Counted from the stretch's first letter, positions 16,697-26,793 are shown. The stretch is DNA of 34,955 nt from Desulforhopalus sp. IMCC35007 (GCF_005116575.1 NZ_SWCN01000039.1:1-34955); one strand, 5' to 3'. Program-made: numbers and translations. The notes: generated by a model not told the origin, from the letters alone.

Positions 16697-16709
16697 GTTT
16701 TTTCCTAGA

Positions 16710-18239
16710 TTAAAAACTGGGGAGTAACAAAGGATCGAGGAGTACGTTCAACTCCCCTTTTCTGATTAGGTTATAGATTTCCTTGATGTCCGGTGCGAAA
16801 TATCTATCCTGATCATAAAATGGCACTCTGGCTCGCACCATACTCTTGGCTGACTCAAGCAATTCGGAACTCTTGAGCGGCGCCCGAAAATCTACACCTT
16901 GACAGGCGGCAAGCAGCTCAATGGCCAGGATGTTAGCGGTGTTCTCTGCCATGTCACCAAGTCTTCTTGCGGCAAAAGTGGCCATCGAGACATGGTCCTC
17001 CTGATTGGCAGAGGTGGGCAGACTGTCGACTGAGGCCGGGTGGGCAAGAGATTTATTCTCACTGGCCAGTGCCGCCGAGGTTACTTGGGCGATCATAAAA
17101 CCAGAGTTGAGACCACCTTTTTCTACGAGAAAGGGTGGTAGCTTACTCATATGGGTATCGATCAACAGGGCCATCCTCCGTTCGGAAAGTGAGCCGATCT
17201 CGGCAATGGCCAAGGCAAGGTTGTCGGCAGCCATAGCCACTGGTTCAGCATGGAAGTTGCCTCCGGAGATGATATCCTCCTGTTCTGCGAAAACCAGCGG
17301 ATTGTCAGTAACACCATTGGCCTCAGTGAGAAGGGTCTCTGCCGTATTTCTTATCTGGGTTAGACATGCGCCCATTACCTGCGGTTGGCAACGAAGCGAA
17401 TATGGGTCTTGCACCGCCTCACAGTATTTATGGGAGACTTCGATTTCGCTATGTTCAAGCAGTGTACGATAGGCTGCAGCGACATCAATCTGGCTTTTGT
17501 GGCCCCGTACTTCATGGATAAGCGGGTTAAAAGGACGTCGGCTGCCAAGTGCGGCCTCCACACTCAGACTACCGGTGACCATGGCGGCGGCAAACAGGTC
17601 TTCGCTGGCGAAGAAACCTTTTAATGCGAGGGCAGTGGAAGCCTGTGTACCATTCAGGAGCGCCAGGCCCTCTTTGGCCCCGAGCGTGACCGGTTTCAAT
17701 CCGGCAAGAGTAAGCCCTTCGAGGCCATTGATGCACTGCCCTTCGTAAATCACCTCACCTTCACCCAGTAAAACAGTACTCATGTGCGCCAACGGAGCCA
17801 GATCACCTGAGGCTCCTACTGAACCTTTCACAGGAATGCAGGGATACACTTTAGCGTTGACCAGTTTCATAAGCGCCTCGATTACTTCATAGCGGATGCC
17901 TGAAAAGCCACGAGCCAGACTGTTGATTTTCAAGACCATCAGCAAGCGTACGGTCGATTCATCCATGAATGAACCAACTCCGGCGGCATGGGAGAGGACA
18001 ATAGAACGTTGGAGATGCTCGAGTTCATCATGGGGAATCAGCGTGTGGGCTAGAAGACCAAACCCGGTGTTGATACCGTAGATCACCCTACCGCTATCAA
18101 TGAGCTTTTGAACCGTCGCCACAGAGTCGTCAATACCTTTACGGCAATCTGCAGTAAGTTTAATATGAACGTGTTCCCTGGCTACGACCCTAAGCTGGGA
18201 AAGGCTGAGTCTGCCCGGGTCGATTTCTAGTGTATACAT
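16710..18239 (-). CDS. hutH: Histidine ammonia-lyase
   Basis: 509 aa from ATG 18239, which has GAGGG upstream; a longer frame to 18353 adds 38 residues that would run into the promoter. The catalytic MIO-forming triad Ala-Ser-Gly is at 143-145 in [15 protein letters not shown]54-G-I-N-T-G-F-G and the block [11 protein letters not shown] are also diagnostic. It removes ammonia from L-histidine to give urocanate, the first step of the pathway and the source of the HutC inducer. Length is that of typical bacterial enzymes. Divergent from hutU. Confidence 0.97.
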   Translation of the reverse strand: MYTLEIDPGRLSLSQLRVVAREHVHIKLTADCRKGIDDSVATVQKLIDSGRVIYGINTGFGLLAHTLIPHDELEHLQRSIVLSHAAGVGSFMDESTVRLLMVLKINSLARGFSGIRYEVIEALMKLVNAKVYPCIPVKGSVGASGDLAPLAHMSTVLLGEGEVIYEGQCINGLEGLTLAGLKPVTLGAKEGLALLNGTQASTALALKGFFASEDLFAAAMVTGSLSVEAALGSRRPFNPLIHEVRGHKSQIDVAAAYRTLLEHSEIEVSHKYCEAVQDPYSLRCQPQVMGACLTQIRNTAETLLTEANGVTDNPLVFAEQEDIISGGNFHAEPVAMAADNLALAIAEIGSLSERRMALLIDTHMSKLPPFLVEKGGLNSGFMIAQVTSAALASENKSLAHPASVDSLPTSANQEDHVSMATFAARRLGDMAENTANILAIELLAACQGVDFRAPLKSSELLESAKSMVRARVPFYDQDRYFAPDIKEIYNLIRKGELNVLLDPLLLPSF

Positions 18240-18307
18240 GATTATCAGTCCCTCAAAGTATGATAAGGTTTCGTGTAGGAGGTGAGCGCGTGTAGTAGTC
18301 AACCCGT

Positions 18308-18336
18308 ATAGATCGCATTTACTTATGTATATACAA
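18308..18336 (-). promoter_or_regulatory. hutH-hutC promoter
   Basis: Leftward -35 TTGTAT (complement of 18331-18336), 17-bp spacer, -10 ATCTAT (complement of 18308-18313); an 18-bp spacer gives TCTATA. The -35 lies inside the HutC operator. Confidence 0.55.
18326..18335. promoter_or_regulatory. HutC operator, hutH side
   Basis: Perfect palindrome TGTATATACA, core of known HutC targets (TTGTATATACAA-like). Exactly 100 bp from the hutU-side operator. Confidence 0.8.
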
Positions 18337-18424
18337 CAGTGAATAAATGGCAAGCGCTTTTAATAAAGGGTGTGCTGAATTATACAGATCCTTTTATTGC
18401 ATAAGATTAATAACTAAAATGTAT

Positions 18425-18453
18425 TTGTATATACATATTTAGCATGCTACTAT
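18425..18453 (+). promoter_or_regulatory. hutU-hutI-ftcD promoter
   Basis: -35 TTGTAT (18425-18430), 17-bp spacer, -10 TACTAT (18448-18453), a good sigma-70-type promoter. The operator covers the -35, a classic repression layout. Confidence 0.65.
18426..18435. promoter_or_regulatory. HutC operator, hutU side
   Basis: TGTATATACA, identical to the cores at 18326 and 28055. It overlaps the -35 of the rightward promoter. Confidence 0.8.
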
Positions 18454-18529
18454 ACAGGCACGATTCGAAGACCTATCAAGCTACAGGTTAGTTTAAGACA
18501 ACACATGAACATAGATAAAGGAGTAGCCG

Positions 18530-20566
18530 ATGCTGACAAATTCCAAAGTGGCCGAGGCCATGACCATCAGGCTGAGTGATGAACAACCGAAACTACACGA
18601 TTTTCAACCGGGAATTCGCCGGGCACCGGACCGGGGATTTCGCCTTTCTCCATACCAGACAAAAGTTGCACTTCAGAATGCTCTCCGCTATATCCCCGAG
18701 AGACACCATGCCGAATTGATACCTGAATTTTTAGAGGAGTTGCGTACCCGAGGACGGATCTATGGTTACCGCTTCAGGCCTAAAGGCAGGATTTATGCAA
18801 AATCTATTGAAGAATATCAGGGCAAATGTCTGGCCGGCAAAACCTTTCAGCTGATGATGGACAACAATCTTGATTTTGAGGTTGCCCTCTATCCATATGA
18901 GCTGGTGACCTATGGCGAAACCGGTTCAGTCTGCCAGAACTGGATGCAATATCTATTGATCCAGAAATACCTGCGGGAGCTGACAGAAGAACAGACCCTG
19001 GTGATGCAATCGGGCCATCCGCTTGGATTATTCAAATCGAGCCCCGATCAACCGCGGGTTATTATCACCAACGGTCTGATGGTCGGTCTTTATGACAACC
19101 CCGTCGACTGGGAAATCGCCGCCCAAATGGGAGTCTCCTCTTATGGCCAGATGACCGCCGGCGGCTGGATGTATATTGGCCCCCAGGGCATTGTCCACGG
19201 CACCTACAATACCCTTCTCAATGCCGGTCGCCTGATGTGTGGAGTGGCTTCCGATGGTGATCTGCGTGGTCTACTCTTTGTCTCTTCAGGCCTTGGAGGC
19301 ATGAGCGGAGCTCAGCCCAAGGCTGCAAAAATCGCTGGTGCGGTATCTGTGACCGCTGAAGTTGATCTCTCCCGAATCACCACCCGTCATGATCAAGGTT
19401 GGGTTGATGTAGTGGAGAATGATCTCGCCAAAGTATTGGAACGCGCAACTCAGGCTGTAGCACAAAAAGAAAACCTCTCCATCGCCTATCACGGTAATAT
19501 TGTCGACTTGCTCGAGTATATAGCCGACACACACTATAAGGTTGATCTACTCTCTGACCAGACCTCCTGCCACGTGGTGTACGACGGCGGTTATTGTCCG
19601 GCTGGCTTGACCTTTGACGAACGTACTCAGCTTTTGGCAACAGATCGTGAGAAATTCAAGAAACTGACTGACGCAAGCCTGAAACGTCATATTGCAGCGG
19701 TGCAGCGGATGAGCAATCAGGGCACCTATTTCTTTGACTACGGCAATGCATTTTTGAAAGCTGTCTATGACGCTGGCGTCAAAGAGGTTGCAAAGAATGG
19801 CATAGATGAGAAAGACGGCTTTATCTTCCCCTCTTATTTTGAAGATATCATGGGGCCAATCTTCGATTACGGTTATGGCCCGTTCCGCTGGGTTTGTCTC
19901 AGTGGTGATCCGGCTGATCTGGCTAGAACTGATGCGGCAGCCATGTCCTGCATTGATCCGGACCGCCGTCCCGAGGACCGCGACAACTATATCTGGATTC
20001 GTGATGCTGCAAAGAACAAACTGGTCGTTGGTAGCCAGGCACGTATTCTTTATTCTGATGCTGGCGGTCGAACGGCCATTGCTTTAAAGTTTAACGAGAT
20101 GGTTCGAAATGGCGAAGTCGGTCCGATCATTCTCGGCCGCGACCACCACGACCCGGGTGGCACAGACTCCCCGTTTCGGGAGACTGCCAACATCAAAGAT
20201 GGCAGCAACGTCTGTGCGGACATGGCCACCCACTGTTTTGCCGGCAATGCAGCGAGGGGCATGTCAATGGTGTCGCTGCATAACGGTGGAGGCACTGGAA
20301 TCGGCAAGGCTATCAATGGTGGTTTTGGTATGGTGTTGGACGGCAGTACGAGGGTAGACGAGATTCTCCGTTCTGCCATGTCCTGGGACGTCATGGGCGG
20401 AGTGGCTCGGCGTAACTGGAGTAGAAACCCCAATGCCATGGAAGTCGCGATATCCTATAATAAAGAAAATTCCAATGGCGACCAGATAACCATCCCCTTC
20501 ATGGTGGATGAAGCAAGTGTCGATGGTGCAGTCGAATCACTGTTTGCTTCTACTGTAAAACGTTAA
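18530..20566 (+). CDS. hutU: Urocanate hydratase, long (animal-length) form
   Basis: 678 aa against about 557 in Pseudomonas or Bacillus. This is the long urocanase class also found in animals (about 676 aa). It converts urocanate to 4-imidazolone-5-propionate using a tightly bound NAD+ as electrophile. Conserved blocks: Y-G-Q-M-T-A-G-G-W-M-Y-I-G-P-Q-G-I-V-H-G-T near residue 203, S-G-L-G-G-M-S-G-A-Q, Q-T-S-C-H near 344, R-D-H-H-D and S-L-H-N-G-G-G-T-G-I-G near the end. The ATG follows AAAGGAG. First gene of the hutU-hutI-ftcD operon, cytoplasmic. Confidence 0.96.
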   Translation: MLTNSKVAEAMTIRLSDEQPKLHDFQPGIRRAPDRGFRLSPYQTKVALQNALRYIPERHHAELIPEFLEELRTRGRIYGYRFRPKGRIYAKSIEEYQGKCLAGKTFQLMMDNNLDFEVALYPYELVTYGETGSVCQNWMQYLLIQKYLRELTEEQTLVMQSGHPLGLFKSSPDQPRVIITNGLMVGLYDNPVDWEIAAQMGVSSYGQMTAGGWMYIGPQGIVHGTYNTLLNAGRLMCGVASDGDLRGLLFVSSGLGGMSGAQPKAAKIAGAVSVTAEVDLSRITTRHDQGWVDVVENDLAKVLERATQAVAQKENLSIAYHGNIVDLLEYIADTHYKVDLLSDQTSCHVVYDGGYCPAGLTFDERTQLLATDREKFKKLTDASLKRHIAAVQRMSNQGTYFFDYGNAFLKAVYDAGVKEVAKNGIDEKDGFIFPSYFEDIMGPIFDYGYGPFRWVCLSGDPADLARTDAAAMSCIDPDRRPEDRDNYIWIRDAAKNKLVVGSQARILYSDAGGRTAIALKFNEMVRNGEVGPIILGRDHHDPGGTDSPFRETANIKDGSNVCADMATHCFAGNAARGMSMVSLHNGGGTGIGKAINGGFGMVLDGSTRVDEILRSAMSWDVMGGVARRNWSRNPNAMEVAISYNKENSNGDQITIPFMVDEASVDGAVESLFASTVKR

Positions 20567-20583
20567 AGGAGAAGAGGTGAGTT

Positions 20584-21828
20584 ATGGACTATACCCTGTT
20601 TCGTAATGCCAACATCTTCACCCCGATAGATCGGGGGACACCAGCCGCTGGGGATGATCAGGATGAATTAGCTCATCATTCTGACGGTGCGTTGCTGGTC
20701 CATGACGGGTTGGTGGTGGCGGTCGGAGCTGAACCCGAAGTCGTAGCACAGATTCCCCCTTCAGCCACTGTGCAAGAACGAACGATCGATGGTCGCTGCC
20801 TCATTCCTGGTTTTGTCGATCCTCATACGCATATGTGTTTTGCCGTGCGAAGAGAGGCGGAATTTGTCGAGCGGCTAAAAGGCACCCCGTATCTCGAGAT
20901 CCTTGCCAAGGGCGGTGGGATACTCTCTTCGGTGAAAGCTGTGGCGGATTCAGCTGAAAAGGATCTGTATGAGGTGACACGCACCCATGCGGCATCAGCT
21001 TTGCGTTTTGGCACCACGACTCTTGAGATTAAAAGTGGGTATGGACTCGATACAGAAAACGAGCTAAAGATGCTTGCGGCGATAGGAAGGTTAAGTAGAG
21101 AGTGTGTGCAGGATATCGTCCCCACTTTTCTAGGTGCCCATGCCATCCCTCCTGCATACGCAGGTGACCCTGACGCCTTTATCGAACTGCTGATTCGCAA
21201 GATGCTGCCGGCGGTTCTCGAGCAAGGCATCGCCCATCACTGCGACATTTTCTGCGAGCAAGGGGTCTTTTCCATCGACCAGGGAAGACGACTTCTGACT
21301 GCGGCCAAATCACTGGGAATGAAGGTTAAGTTGCATGCCGACGAAGTCAACGATCTCGGTGGAGCCGGATTGGCTGCTGAGTTGGGTGCCTGTTCTGCCG
21401 ATCACCTGCTAGCTGCGAGTGATGACAACCTGCGGGCGATGGCAAAGGCTGGAGTAGTGGCAACGCTCTTGCCTGCCACAGCCTACAGTCTTCGAAAACC
21501 ATATGCCCGGGCCAGATTCATGATCGACAACGGCCTGCCGGTGGCACTTGCCACCGACTGTAACCCCGGGTCAAGCTATACCGAATCGATGCCCTTTGTA
21601 ATCGGTCTTGCCATCCTTAATATGCAGATGAGCCCGGAAGAGGCATTGATTGGAGCTACCCTAAACCCTGCGTATGCCATCGGTATGGCAGAAAAAGTCG
21701 GCAGCCTTGACGTCGGCAAACAGGCTGATTTTCTGGTACTGGACGGCGAGTCACCTGCCATCCTTGCCTATCATGCCGGGGTGTCTCCTGTGGTAGAGGT
21801 GTATAAAAAAGGCGAACAGGTCATTTAA
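20584..21828 (+). CDS. hutI: Imidazolonepropionase
   Basis: 414 aa, an amidohydrolase-superfamily enzyme that opens imidazolone propionate to N-formimino-L-glutamate. The metal site begins with D-P-H-T-H (H81, H83). The second half contributes K-L-H-A-D-E-V-N, A-D-H-L-L and T-D-C-N-P-G-S-S, all standard for HutI. It starts 17 bp after the hutU stop with AAAGGAG in the gap, so it is co-transcribed and probably needed at similar levels. Confidence 0.96.
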   Translation: MDYTLFRNANIFTPIDRGTPAAGDDQDELAHHSDGALLVHDGLVVAVGAEPEVVAQIPPSATVQERTIDGRCLIPGFVDPHTHMCFAVRREAEFVERLKGTPYLEILAKGGGILSSVKAVADSAEKDLYEVTRTHAASALRFGTTTLEIKSGYGLDTENELKMLAAIGRLSRECVQDIVPTFLGAHAIPPAYAGDPDAFIELLIRKMLPAVLEQGIAHHCDIFCEQGVFSIDQGRRLLTAAKSLGMKVKLHADEVNDLGGAGLAAELGACSADHLLAASDDNLRAMAKAGVVATLLPATAYSLRKPYARARFMIDNGLPVALATDCNPGSSYTESMPFVIGLAILNMQMSPEEALIGATLNPAYAIGMAEKVGSLDVGKQADFLVLDGESPAILAYHAGVSPVVEVYKKGEQVI

Positions 21829-21873
21829 TTAATGTTTTCAAAAAATGAGACCGGCCAATGCCGGGAGTGAAAT

Positions 21874-23484
21874 ATGAAGAAAATCATCGAGTGTGTACCC
21901 AACTTTTCAGAAGGTAGAGACCCAGAGGTAATCGAAGCTCTTTCTTCGGCTATCAGCAGTGTTGCAGGCTGTACCCTGATCGATGTGGATCCAGGTCGCT
22001 CCACCAATCGCACGGTTTACACCTTTGTGGGAGATCCGGAAAGCATTGTTGAAGGGGCTCTAGCTGCTGCAAGAGTTGCCAAGTCCAAAATCGATATGCG
22101 AAAGCATAAAGGTGAACATCCCCGGTTCGGCGCTATGGATGTCTGTCCCTTTGTTCCGGTAGCAAATGTTACCATGGATGAGTGTATAGAGGTTTCAAAA
22201 CAGTTTGCCGAACGTGCATCAGCCGAACTCGGCATCCCGTTTTATCTTTATGAGGAGTCGGCGAAGCATGATTACCGGCGAAAACTTCCTGATCTAAGGG
22301 AAGGTGAGTATGAGGGTTTGGCAGAACGACTGCAAAATCCCCGCTGGAAGCCTAATTATGGACCGGAAAAATTTGTACCTCAGTGGGGGATTACAGCTAC
22401 TGGTGCTCGCAAGTTCCTCATTGCTTATAATGTCAATATTATTGGTACATCTAACCAGGCGCACCGCATTGCCCTCAATCTACGTGAGGCAGGCCGCGGT
22501 CCGGAAGAGCCCGGCCGCTTGCGGGAGGTGAAAGGCATGGGCTGGTTTGTCGATGAATATAACGTCGCTCAGGTGACCGTGAATCTCAACGACTTTAAGG
22601 TGACACCCATCCACGTATTGTTTGAGGAGGTAAAAAAGGAGGCGACTGCATTGCAGCTTGCTGTCGCTGGCTCCGAAATCGTCGGTGTTGTACCGCGAGA
22701 AGCGATGCTGATGGCAGCCGACTATTATATAGAGAAGGAAAACCTCTTTATCTTTGAAGAGGAGCAGAAGATCCGACTGGCCGTGGAACGGCTCGGCCTT
22801 AACTCCGTTGCTCCGTTTAACCCCCAAGAAAAAATCATCGAATATATTGTGGCTGGGGAACGAAATGAACCATTGGCCTCTCTGACCCTGCGTGGTTTTA
22901 TCGAAGAGGTGGCGGCCCGCAGCTCCGCGCCTGGTGGCGGCTCAGCTTCGGCTGCCATTGCCGCCATAGGCACAGGTCTTGGCTCCATGGTAGGCAAGCT
23001 CACCTGGGGCGTACGTAAATTCGATGCAGTGCAATCGAAAATGAAAGAGGCAATTCCTGTGCTACATGCGGTAAGTCAACAACTTATACCGATGATCGAT
23101 GCCGACACCTCCGCGTTCAATGAATATATGGAAGGATTGCGCATGCCAAAAAATAGTGAAGCGGAGCGAAAAGCGCGAATAGCCAAGATGCAGGCGGGAC
23201 TGAGGACCGCCATCCAGGTACCGCTCACCACCATGCGGCTGGGCGATAAGGCTTGGGATGCACTCTGTGTTGTTGCCCAATATGGAAATCCTGCATCCAA
23301 ATCCGACAGTCAGGTCGGAGCTCGATCTCTTGAGACCGGTATTTGGGGAGCGTATCAGAACGTGTTGATCAATCTCGAAGGAATAAAGGACGAGCAATAC
23401 AAAAAGGAGATCCTGGCAGAAGCGGATCTGTTGATGGCCAGAGCCACGGAAAAATGTGCTCAGGTTATGGCGATTCTTGGGTGA
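21874..23484 (+). CDS. ftcD: Bifunctional glutamate formimidoyltransferase / formimidoyl-THF cyclodeaminase
   Basis: 536 aa, close to the fused animal FTCD enzyme (about 541). The N-terminal part (about 1-300, C-V-P-N-F-S-E-G-R at 6-14, H-P-R-F-G-A-M-D-V-C-P) transfers the formimino group from formiminoglutamate to tetrahydrofolate. The C-terminal part (about 335-536, S-A-P-G-G-G-S-A-S-A-A near 355) is the all-helical cyclodeaminase that releases ammonia and makes 5,10-methenyl-THF. In an anaerobe this feeds one-carbon metabolism and yields glutamate. It lies 45 bp after hutI and ends the operon, 60 bp from the convergent livF. Confidence 0.95.
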   Translation: MKKIIECVPNFSEGRDPEVIEALSSAISSVAGCTLIDVDPGRSTNRTVYTFVGDPESIVEGALAAARVAKSKIDMRKHKGEHPRFGAMDVCPFVPVANVTMDECIEVSKQFAERASAELGIPFYLYEESAKHDYRRKLPDLREGEYEGLAERLQNPRWKPNYGPEKFVPQWGITATGARKFLIAYNVNIIGTSNQAHRIALNLREAGRGPEEPGRLREVKGMGWFVDEYNVAQVTVNLNDFKVTPIHVLFEEVKKEATALQLAVAGSEIVGVVPREAMLMAADYYIEKENLFIFEEEQKIRLAVERLGLNSVAPFNPQEKIIEYIVAGERNEPLASLTLRGFIEEVAARSSAPGGGSASAAIAAIGTGLGSMVGKLTWGVRKFDAVQSKMKEAIPVLHAVSQQLIPMIDADTSAFNEYMEGLRMPKNSEAERKARIAKMQAGLRTAIQVPLTTMRLGDKAWDALCVVAQYGNPASKSDSQVGARSLETGIWGAYQNVLINLEGIKDEQYKKEILAEADLLMARATEKCAQVMAILG

Positions 23485-23544
23485 AACTTGCTCGTGGCTA
23501 TCTCATGAAGGACACAGCGGTGTCGGGCAATTGGTATTCCACGA

Positions 23545-24255
23545 TCATTCCTGATTAAGACCCAGGTAAGCTTTGATAAGCTCTGGATCATCACAGGCTT
23601 TGGCCGCGGTACCCTGCCAGACATCACGTCCCGACTCAAGCACACAGATACGTTCTGCTACTTCAAGTGCCCTCGTGGTGTTTTGTTCAACCAATAAAAT
23701 GGTTACGCCCTGTTCCCGCAAAGCGGTAATAGCCTGATAGCAGAGATCGATGACTTTAGGCATAAGCCCAAGCGAAAGTTCGTCTATAATCAACAATTCA
23801 GGCTCCGCCATGAGGGCACGGCCAATGGAAAGCATCTGTTGCTCACCCCCTGAAAGAGATGAGGCCTGTTGATTGATCCGTTCTTTCAACCTGGGAAACA
23901 ATTCCAGGACTTTGTCTCGATTTCTGGACAACCTACTCTTAGGAAGAGAATAGCATCCCATTGCCAGGTTTTCACTTACGCTCATATCAGTAAAAAGCCT
24001 TCTCCCCTCCGGAACAATGGCAATACCAAGACTCACTCTCTTGGTAACCGGTACAGAGGTTATGTCCCGCTCTTTGAACAGGATCTTCCCTGATTTTACC
24101 TGAACATGGCCGGCTATAGACATGATTGTTGAGCTCTTACCTGCTCCGTTGGCACCGATCAGGGCAAAGATTTCACCTCTGGCTATATTAAACGAGAGAT
24201 CCTCAACAACAGTCAAATTGCCGTAACCACAGCTCATCTTGTCAAGATGCAGCAT
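23545..24255 (-). CDS. livF: ABC transporter ATP-binding protein, LivF type
   Basis: About 236 aa from ATG 24255 (M-L-H-L-D-K); the longer frame to 24282 lies deeper inside livG. Walker A G-A-N-G-A-G-K-S-S, signature L-S-G-G-E-Q-Q and Walker B L-L-I-I-D-E are intact. It powers a branched-chain-type (HAAT family) importer as the partner of LivG. The start overlaps the livG end by 14 bp, so translation is coupled. Last gene of the livKHMGF operon. Confidence 0.92.
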   Translation of the reverse strand: MLHLDKMSCGYGNLTVVEDLSFNIARGEIFALIGANGAGKSSTIMSIAGHVQVKSGKILFKERDITSVPVTKRVSLGIAIVPEGRRLFTDMSVSENLAMGCYSLPKSRLSRNRDKVLELFPRLKERINQQASSLSGGEQQMLSIGRALMAEPELLIIDELSLGLMPKVIDLCYQAITALREQGVTILLVEQNTTRALEVAERICVLESGRDVWQGTAAKACDDPELIKAYLGLNQE

Positions 24256-24997
24256 TGTTGTACCCCTCCCCCAGATAAGCACTTCTTATATCAGGATCAC
24301 GCATGACCTTCTGAGGTTCACCTTCACCTATCTTGATTCCATTATCGATCACAATAATTCGACCGCAGATACGAATGACCTCGCTTAAATTATGTTCAAT
24401 AAGCAGGATCGTTTGACCCAACCGATTGAGTTCGAGGAGTTTGTCGGCTAATTTTCTCGCTTCCATCTGATTCAACCCCGCCAACGGTTCATCCAACAGC
24501 AGAATCTTTGGTTGAAGTGCAAGTGCCCGGGCAACCTCCAATCTTTTCAGGTACCCGAGGGGCAGGTTGGTTGGTGTGGCCTCGGCAACCTCTTCAATAT
24601 CAAGAAGTTTAAGAATTTCCCGGGCCTTATCCATCTCTTTTTTTCGTGAATAACTCAAAATTGAGCGCAGCGGATTTCTGGTCTTGGCATAACCGGCAGC
24701 ATAGGCAACATTTTCCCCAACAGTCATGGAGCGAAAAGGATGGACGATCTGTTGTGAGAGTCCAATGCCTGCACGAATCCGTTCATGGGATGATTTTCTG
24801 TCCAGGGAAGTGTTAATCAGGGAAACGGAGCCGCTAACAGGAGTTACCGTGCCGGTGATCACCCGCATCAGTGTGGTTTTACCCGCACCATTTGGCCCGA
24901 TCAGTCCAAGAAGCTCACCGTTTTTCACCCCAAAAGCCACATCTTTCACCGCAGTAACGCCTCCAAAGACCACGGTTATATTATCAACCCGAAGCAT
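24242..24997 (-). CDS. livG: ABC transporter ATP-binding protein, LivG type
   Basis: 251 aa. Walker A G-P-N-G-A-G-K-T-T and Walker B I-L-L-L-D-E-P-L-A-G-L are intact. The signature region reads L-P-L-G-Y-L-K-R-L-E-V-A-R-A-L, where the usual LSGG-like motif is altered to P-L-G-Y, as in many LivG proteins. The C-terminal extension I-R-S-A-Y-L-G-E is typical of LivG. Start overlaps the livM end by 14 bp. Confidence 0.92.
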   Translation of the reverse strand: MLRVDNITVVFGGVTAVKDVAFGVKNGELLGLIGPNGAGKTTLMRVITGTVTPVSGSVSLINTSLDRKSSHERIRAGIGLSQQIVHPFRSMTVGENVAYAAGYAKTRNPLRSILSYSRKKEMDKAREILKLLDIEEVAEATPTNLPLGYLKRLEVARALALQPKILLLDEPLAGLNQMEARKLADKLLELNRLGQTILLIEHNLSEVIRICGRIIVIDNGIKIGEGEPQKVMRDPDIRSAYLGEGYNNAAS

Positions 24998-25847
24998 TGG
25001 ATTCCCTTCCTCTTATATTAGCAAGTGATCTGGTAAATATACCGCTCAACCCGTCCGGGCTAAAAAGCATAATGGCACACAATAGGCCCCCATATACCAG
25101 TAGCTTATATTGATCAATAAATTGAAACCACATAGGAAAGAGGCTTAATGCCGCAGCGGCAATAATTACCCCCCAGACAGAACCTGCTCCGCCAATGACC
25201 ACCATGGATAGGACAGTAATTGATTCGACAAAATTAAAGCTCTCCGGATCTATAAACTTCACGTGGTGAGCGTACAAGGCCCCCGCCAGTCCAGCAAAAG
25301 CCGTACCGATGGCAAAAGCAATGAGCTTGTAGGAGGAAACATCGATCCCTATCAAAGTTGCTGTATCCTCATCATCGGCCACGACATCAAAGGTGAATCC
25401 CATCCAGCTTCGTTTGAGATAAATACTAAACAGAGCCACAGCCAGAGCCAGGAGGAGTACCAGAATCATATAGCCAACTTTACCCAGACCGGGATCGGGG
25501 ATCATTGCAATACCCATCTCGCCACCAAGGAACTCCTGTTTTCTAACAATCCCCAAAAAAAGGAAGGCAACACCCATTGTGGTAATCGCGAGAAAGTCAT
25601 GCCGAACCCTCAGACTTGCAAAACCTACTAGAATACCAAAAATAGCGGCAACAACCATTCCGGCCAACACGGCCGCAGCAAAGGGTACTCCCATTTTAGT
25701 GAGAATAGCTGAGGTATACGCCCCCATCCCCAAAAAAGCGGCATGGCCAAGACTTATTTGACCGCAGAAACCGACGATGATATTCAAACTCAGGGCACCA
25801 ATGATGCTTATTCCCATAATCGTAAGTAAGCTGATCTCATATTCCAT
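24984..25847 (-). CDS. livM: ABC transporter permease, LivM type
   Basis: 287 aa with eight or nine hydrophobic segments. It carries G-Q-I-S-L-G-H-A-A-F-L-G-M-G-A-Y near residue 30, the hallmark of LivM/LivH permeases, and the cytoplasmic coupling loop D-E-D-T-A-T-L-I-G-I-D-V-S-S-Y-K-L. It forms the inner-membrane channel with LivH. Three bases separate it from livH. Confidence 0.93.
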   Translation of the reverse strand: MEYEISLLTIMGISIIGALSLNIIVGFCGQISLGHAAFLGMGAYTSAILTKMGVPFAAAVLAGMVVAAIFGILVGFASLRVRHDFLAITTMGVAFLFLGIVRKQEFLGGEMGIAMIPDPGLGKVGYMILVLLLALAVALFSIYLKRSWMGFTFDVVADDEDTATLIGIDVSSYKLIAFAIGTAFAGLAGALYAHHVKFIDPESFNFVESITVLSMVVIGGAGSVWGVIIAAAALSLFPMWFQFIDQYKLLVYGGLLCAIMLFSPDGLSGIFTRSLANIRGRESNASG

Positions 25848-25850
25848 CGG

Positions 25851-26711
25851 TCACCCCTTTGCAAACAGCCCTGTTGGCTTGACCATCAGAACCAGAATAA
25901 GAAAGGCGAAAGCAATGGAATCTCGATCGAGGTAATCGCCAAGATATATGGTTCCAAATGTCTCTGCAATGCCAATTACAAGCGCGGCAATAAGAGTGCC
26001 CCGTACGTTGCCGAGCCCGCCAAGGACAATGATCGCCAGGGCTTTGTAACTCGGCACACTTCCCATAGTCGGTTCTACCAGATTATTCATCAGGGCTACC
26101 ATAGAGCCGGCACCGGCTGCCATTGCCGAACCGATAAAAAAATTCAGGTATCTGACCTTCACCACATCCACCCCGAAACTTTGTGACATTTCAGGATCAG
26201 TAACAGTGGCACGCCAGGCAATTCCTATTCGGCTGTGTTTTGTGAATAGCGTGAGAGCTGCAATCAGTAGCGTCGCAAGGAGAACGGCAGCAATTTCACA
26301 TTCACGCAGGTATGTACCGGCAAAGTTGACTGCACCCTGCAGGGGGACGGCAGCAAAGGTAATTCCATATGGGCCGAAAATAATGCGGTAGATCTCTTCC
26401 AAGGCAATAAAAAGGCCAATGGAAGCGATCAGGGCGACAAAAGGAGGTTTATCAAGGATAGGCTGATAGATCAGGCGATAAATAACCATACCTACAAGAC
26501 CTACAGCCAGCATGGACGTCATCAGCCCCAGACTAAAACTACCGGTTGTATTGGTAACAATCACCGCAATATAGCCACCAAGCGTATAGAGACCGGCATG
26601 GGCCACATGCAGTATTCTCAGCAGGCCGTAGACCAGAGTAAGACCAATGGCGATCAGAGCATAGATCCCGCCCTGTAAAAGGCCCTGCATGCATAAATTA
26701 ACAAACAGCAT
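25851..26711 (-). CDS. livH: ABC transporter permease, LivH type
   Basis: 286 aa with about eight membrane segments. It starts with the family pattern G-L-L-Q-G-G-I-Y-A-L-I-A-I-G-L-T-L-V-Y-G and ends with L-I-V-L-M-V-K-P-T-G-L-F. The coupling loop S-Q-S-F-G-V-D-V-V-K-V-R is visible. Together with LivM it forms the translocation path. Lies 82 bp downstream of livK in the same operon. Confidence 0.93.
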   Translation of the reverse strand: MLFVNLCMQGLLQGGIYALIAIGLTLVYGLLRILHVAHAGLYTLGGYIAVIVTNTTGSFSLGLMTSMLAVGLVGMVIYRLIYQPILDKPPFVALIASIGLFIALEEIYRIIFGPYGITFAAVPLQGAVNFAGTYLRECEIAAVLLATLLIAALTLFTKHSRIGIAWRATVTDPEMSQSFGVDVVKVRYLNFFIGSAMAAGAGSMVALMNNLVEPTMGSVPSYKALAIIVLGGLGNVRGTLIAALVIGIAETFGTIYLGDYLDRDSIAFAFLILVLMVKPTGLFAKG

Positions 26712-26793
26712 CGTCTCTCGCTGCCTTTTCGCTAAAGAAGAATGTCAGCTATGTGCCGGACATTATACTGTTGATCCGGCACATAGTTACTTT

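Noticed and set aside
18240-18353. 38-residue N-terminal extension of hutH
   Set aside because: It would start inside the HutC operator and promoter; ATG 18239 has a ribosome site and gives the normal 509-aa length.
23511-23524. GACAC/GTGTC hairpin between ftcD and livF as a bidirectional terminator
   Set aside because: Stem of only 5 bp and no T-tract on either strand.
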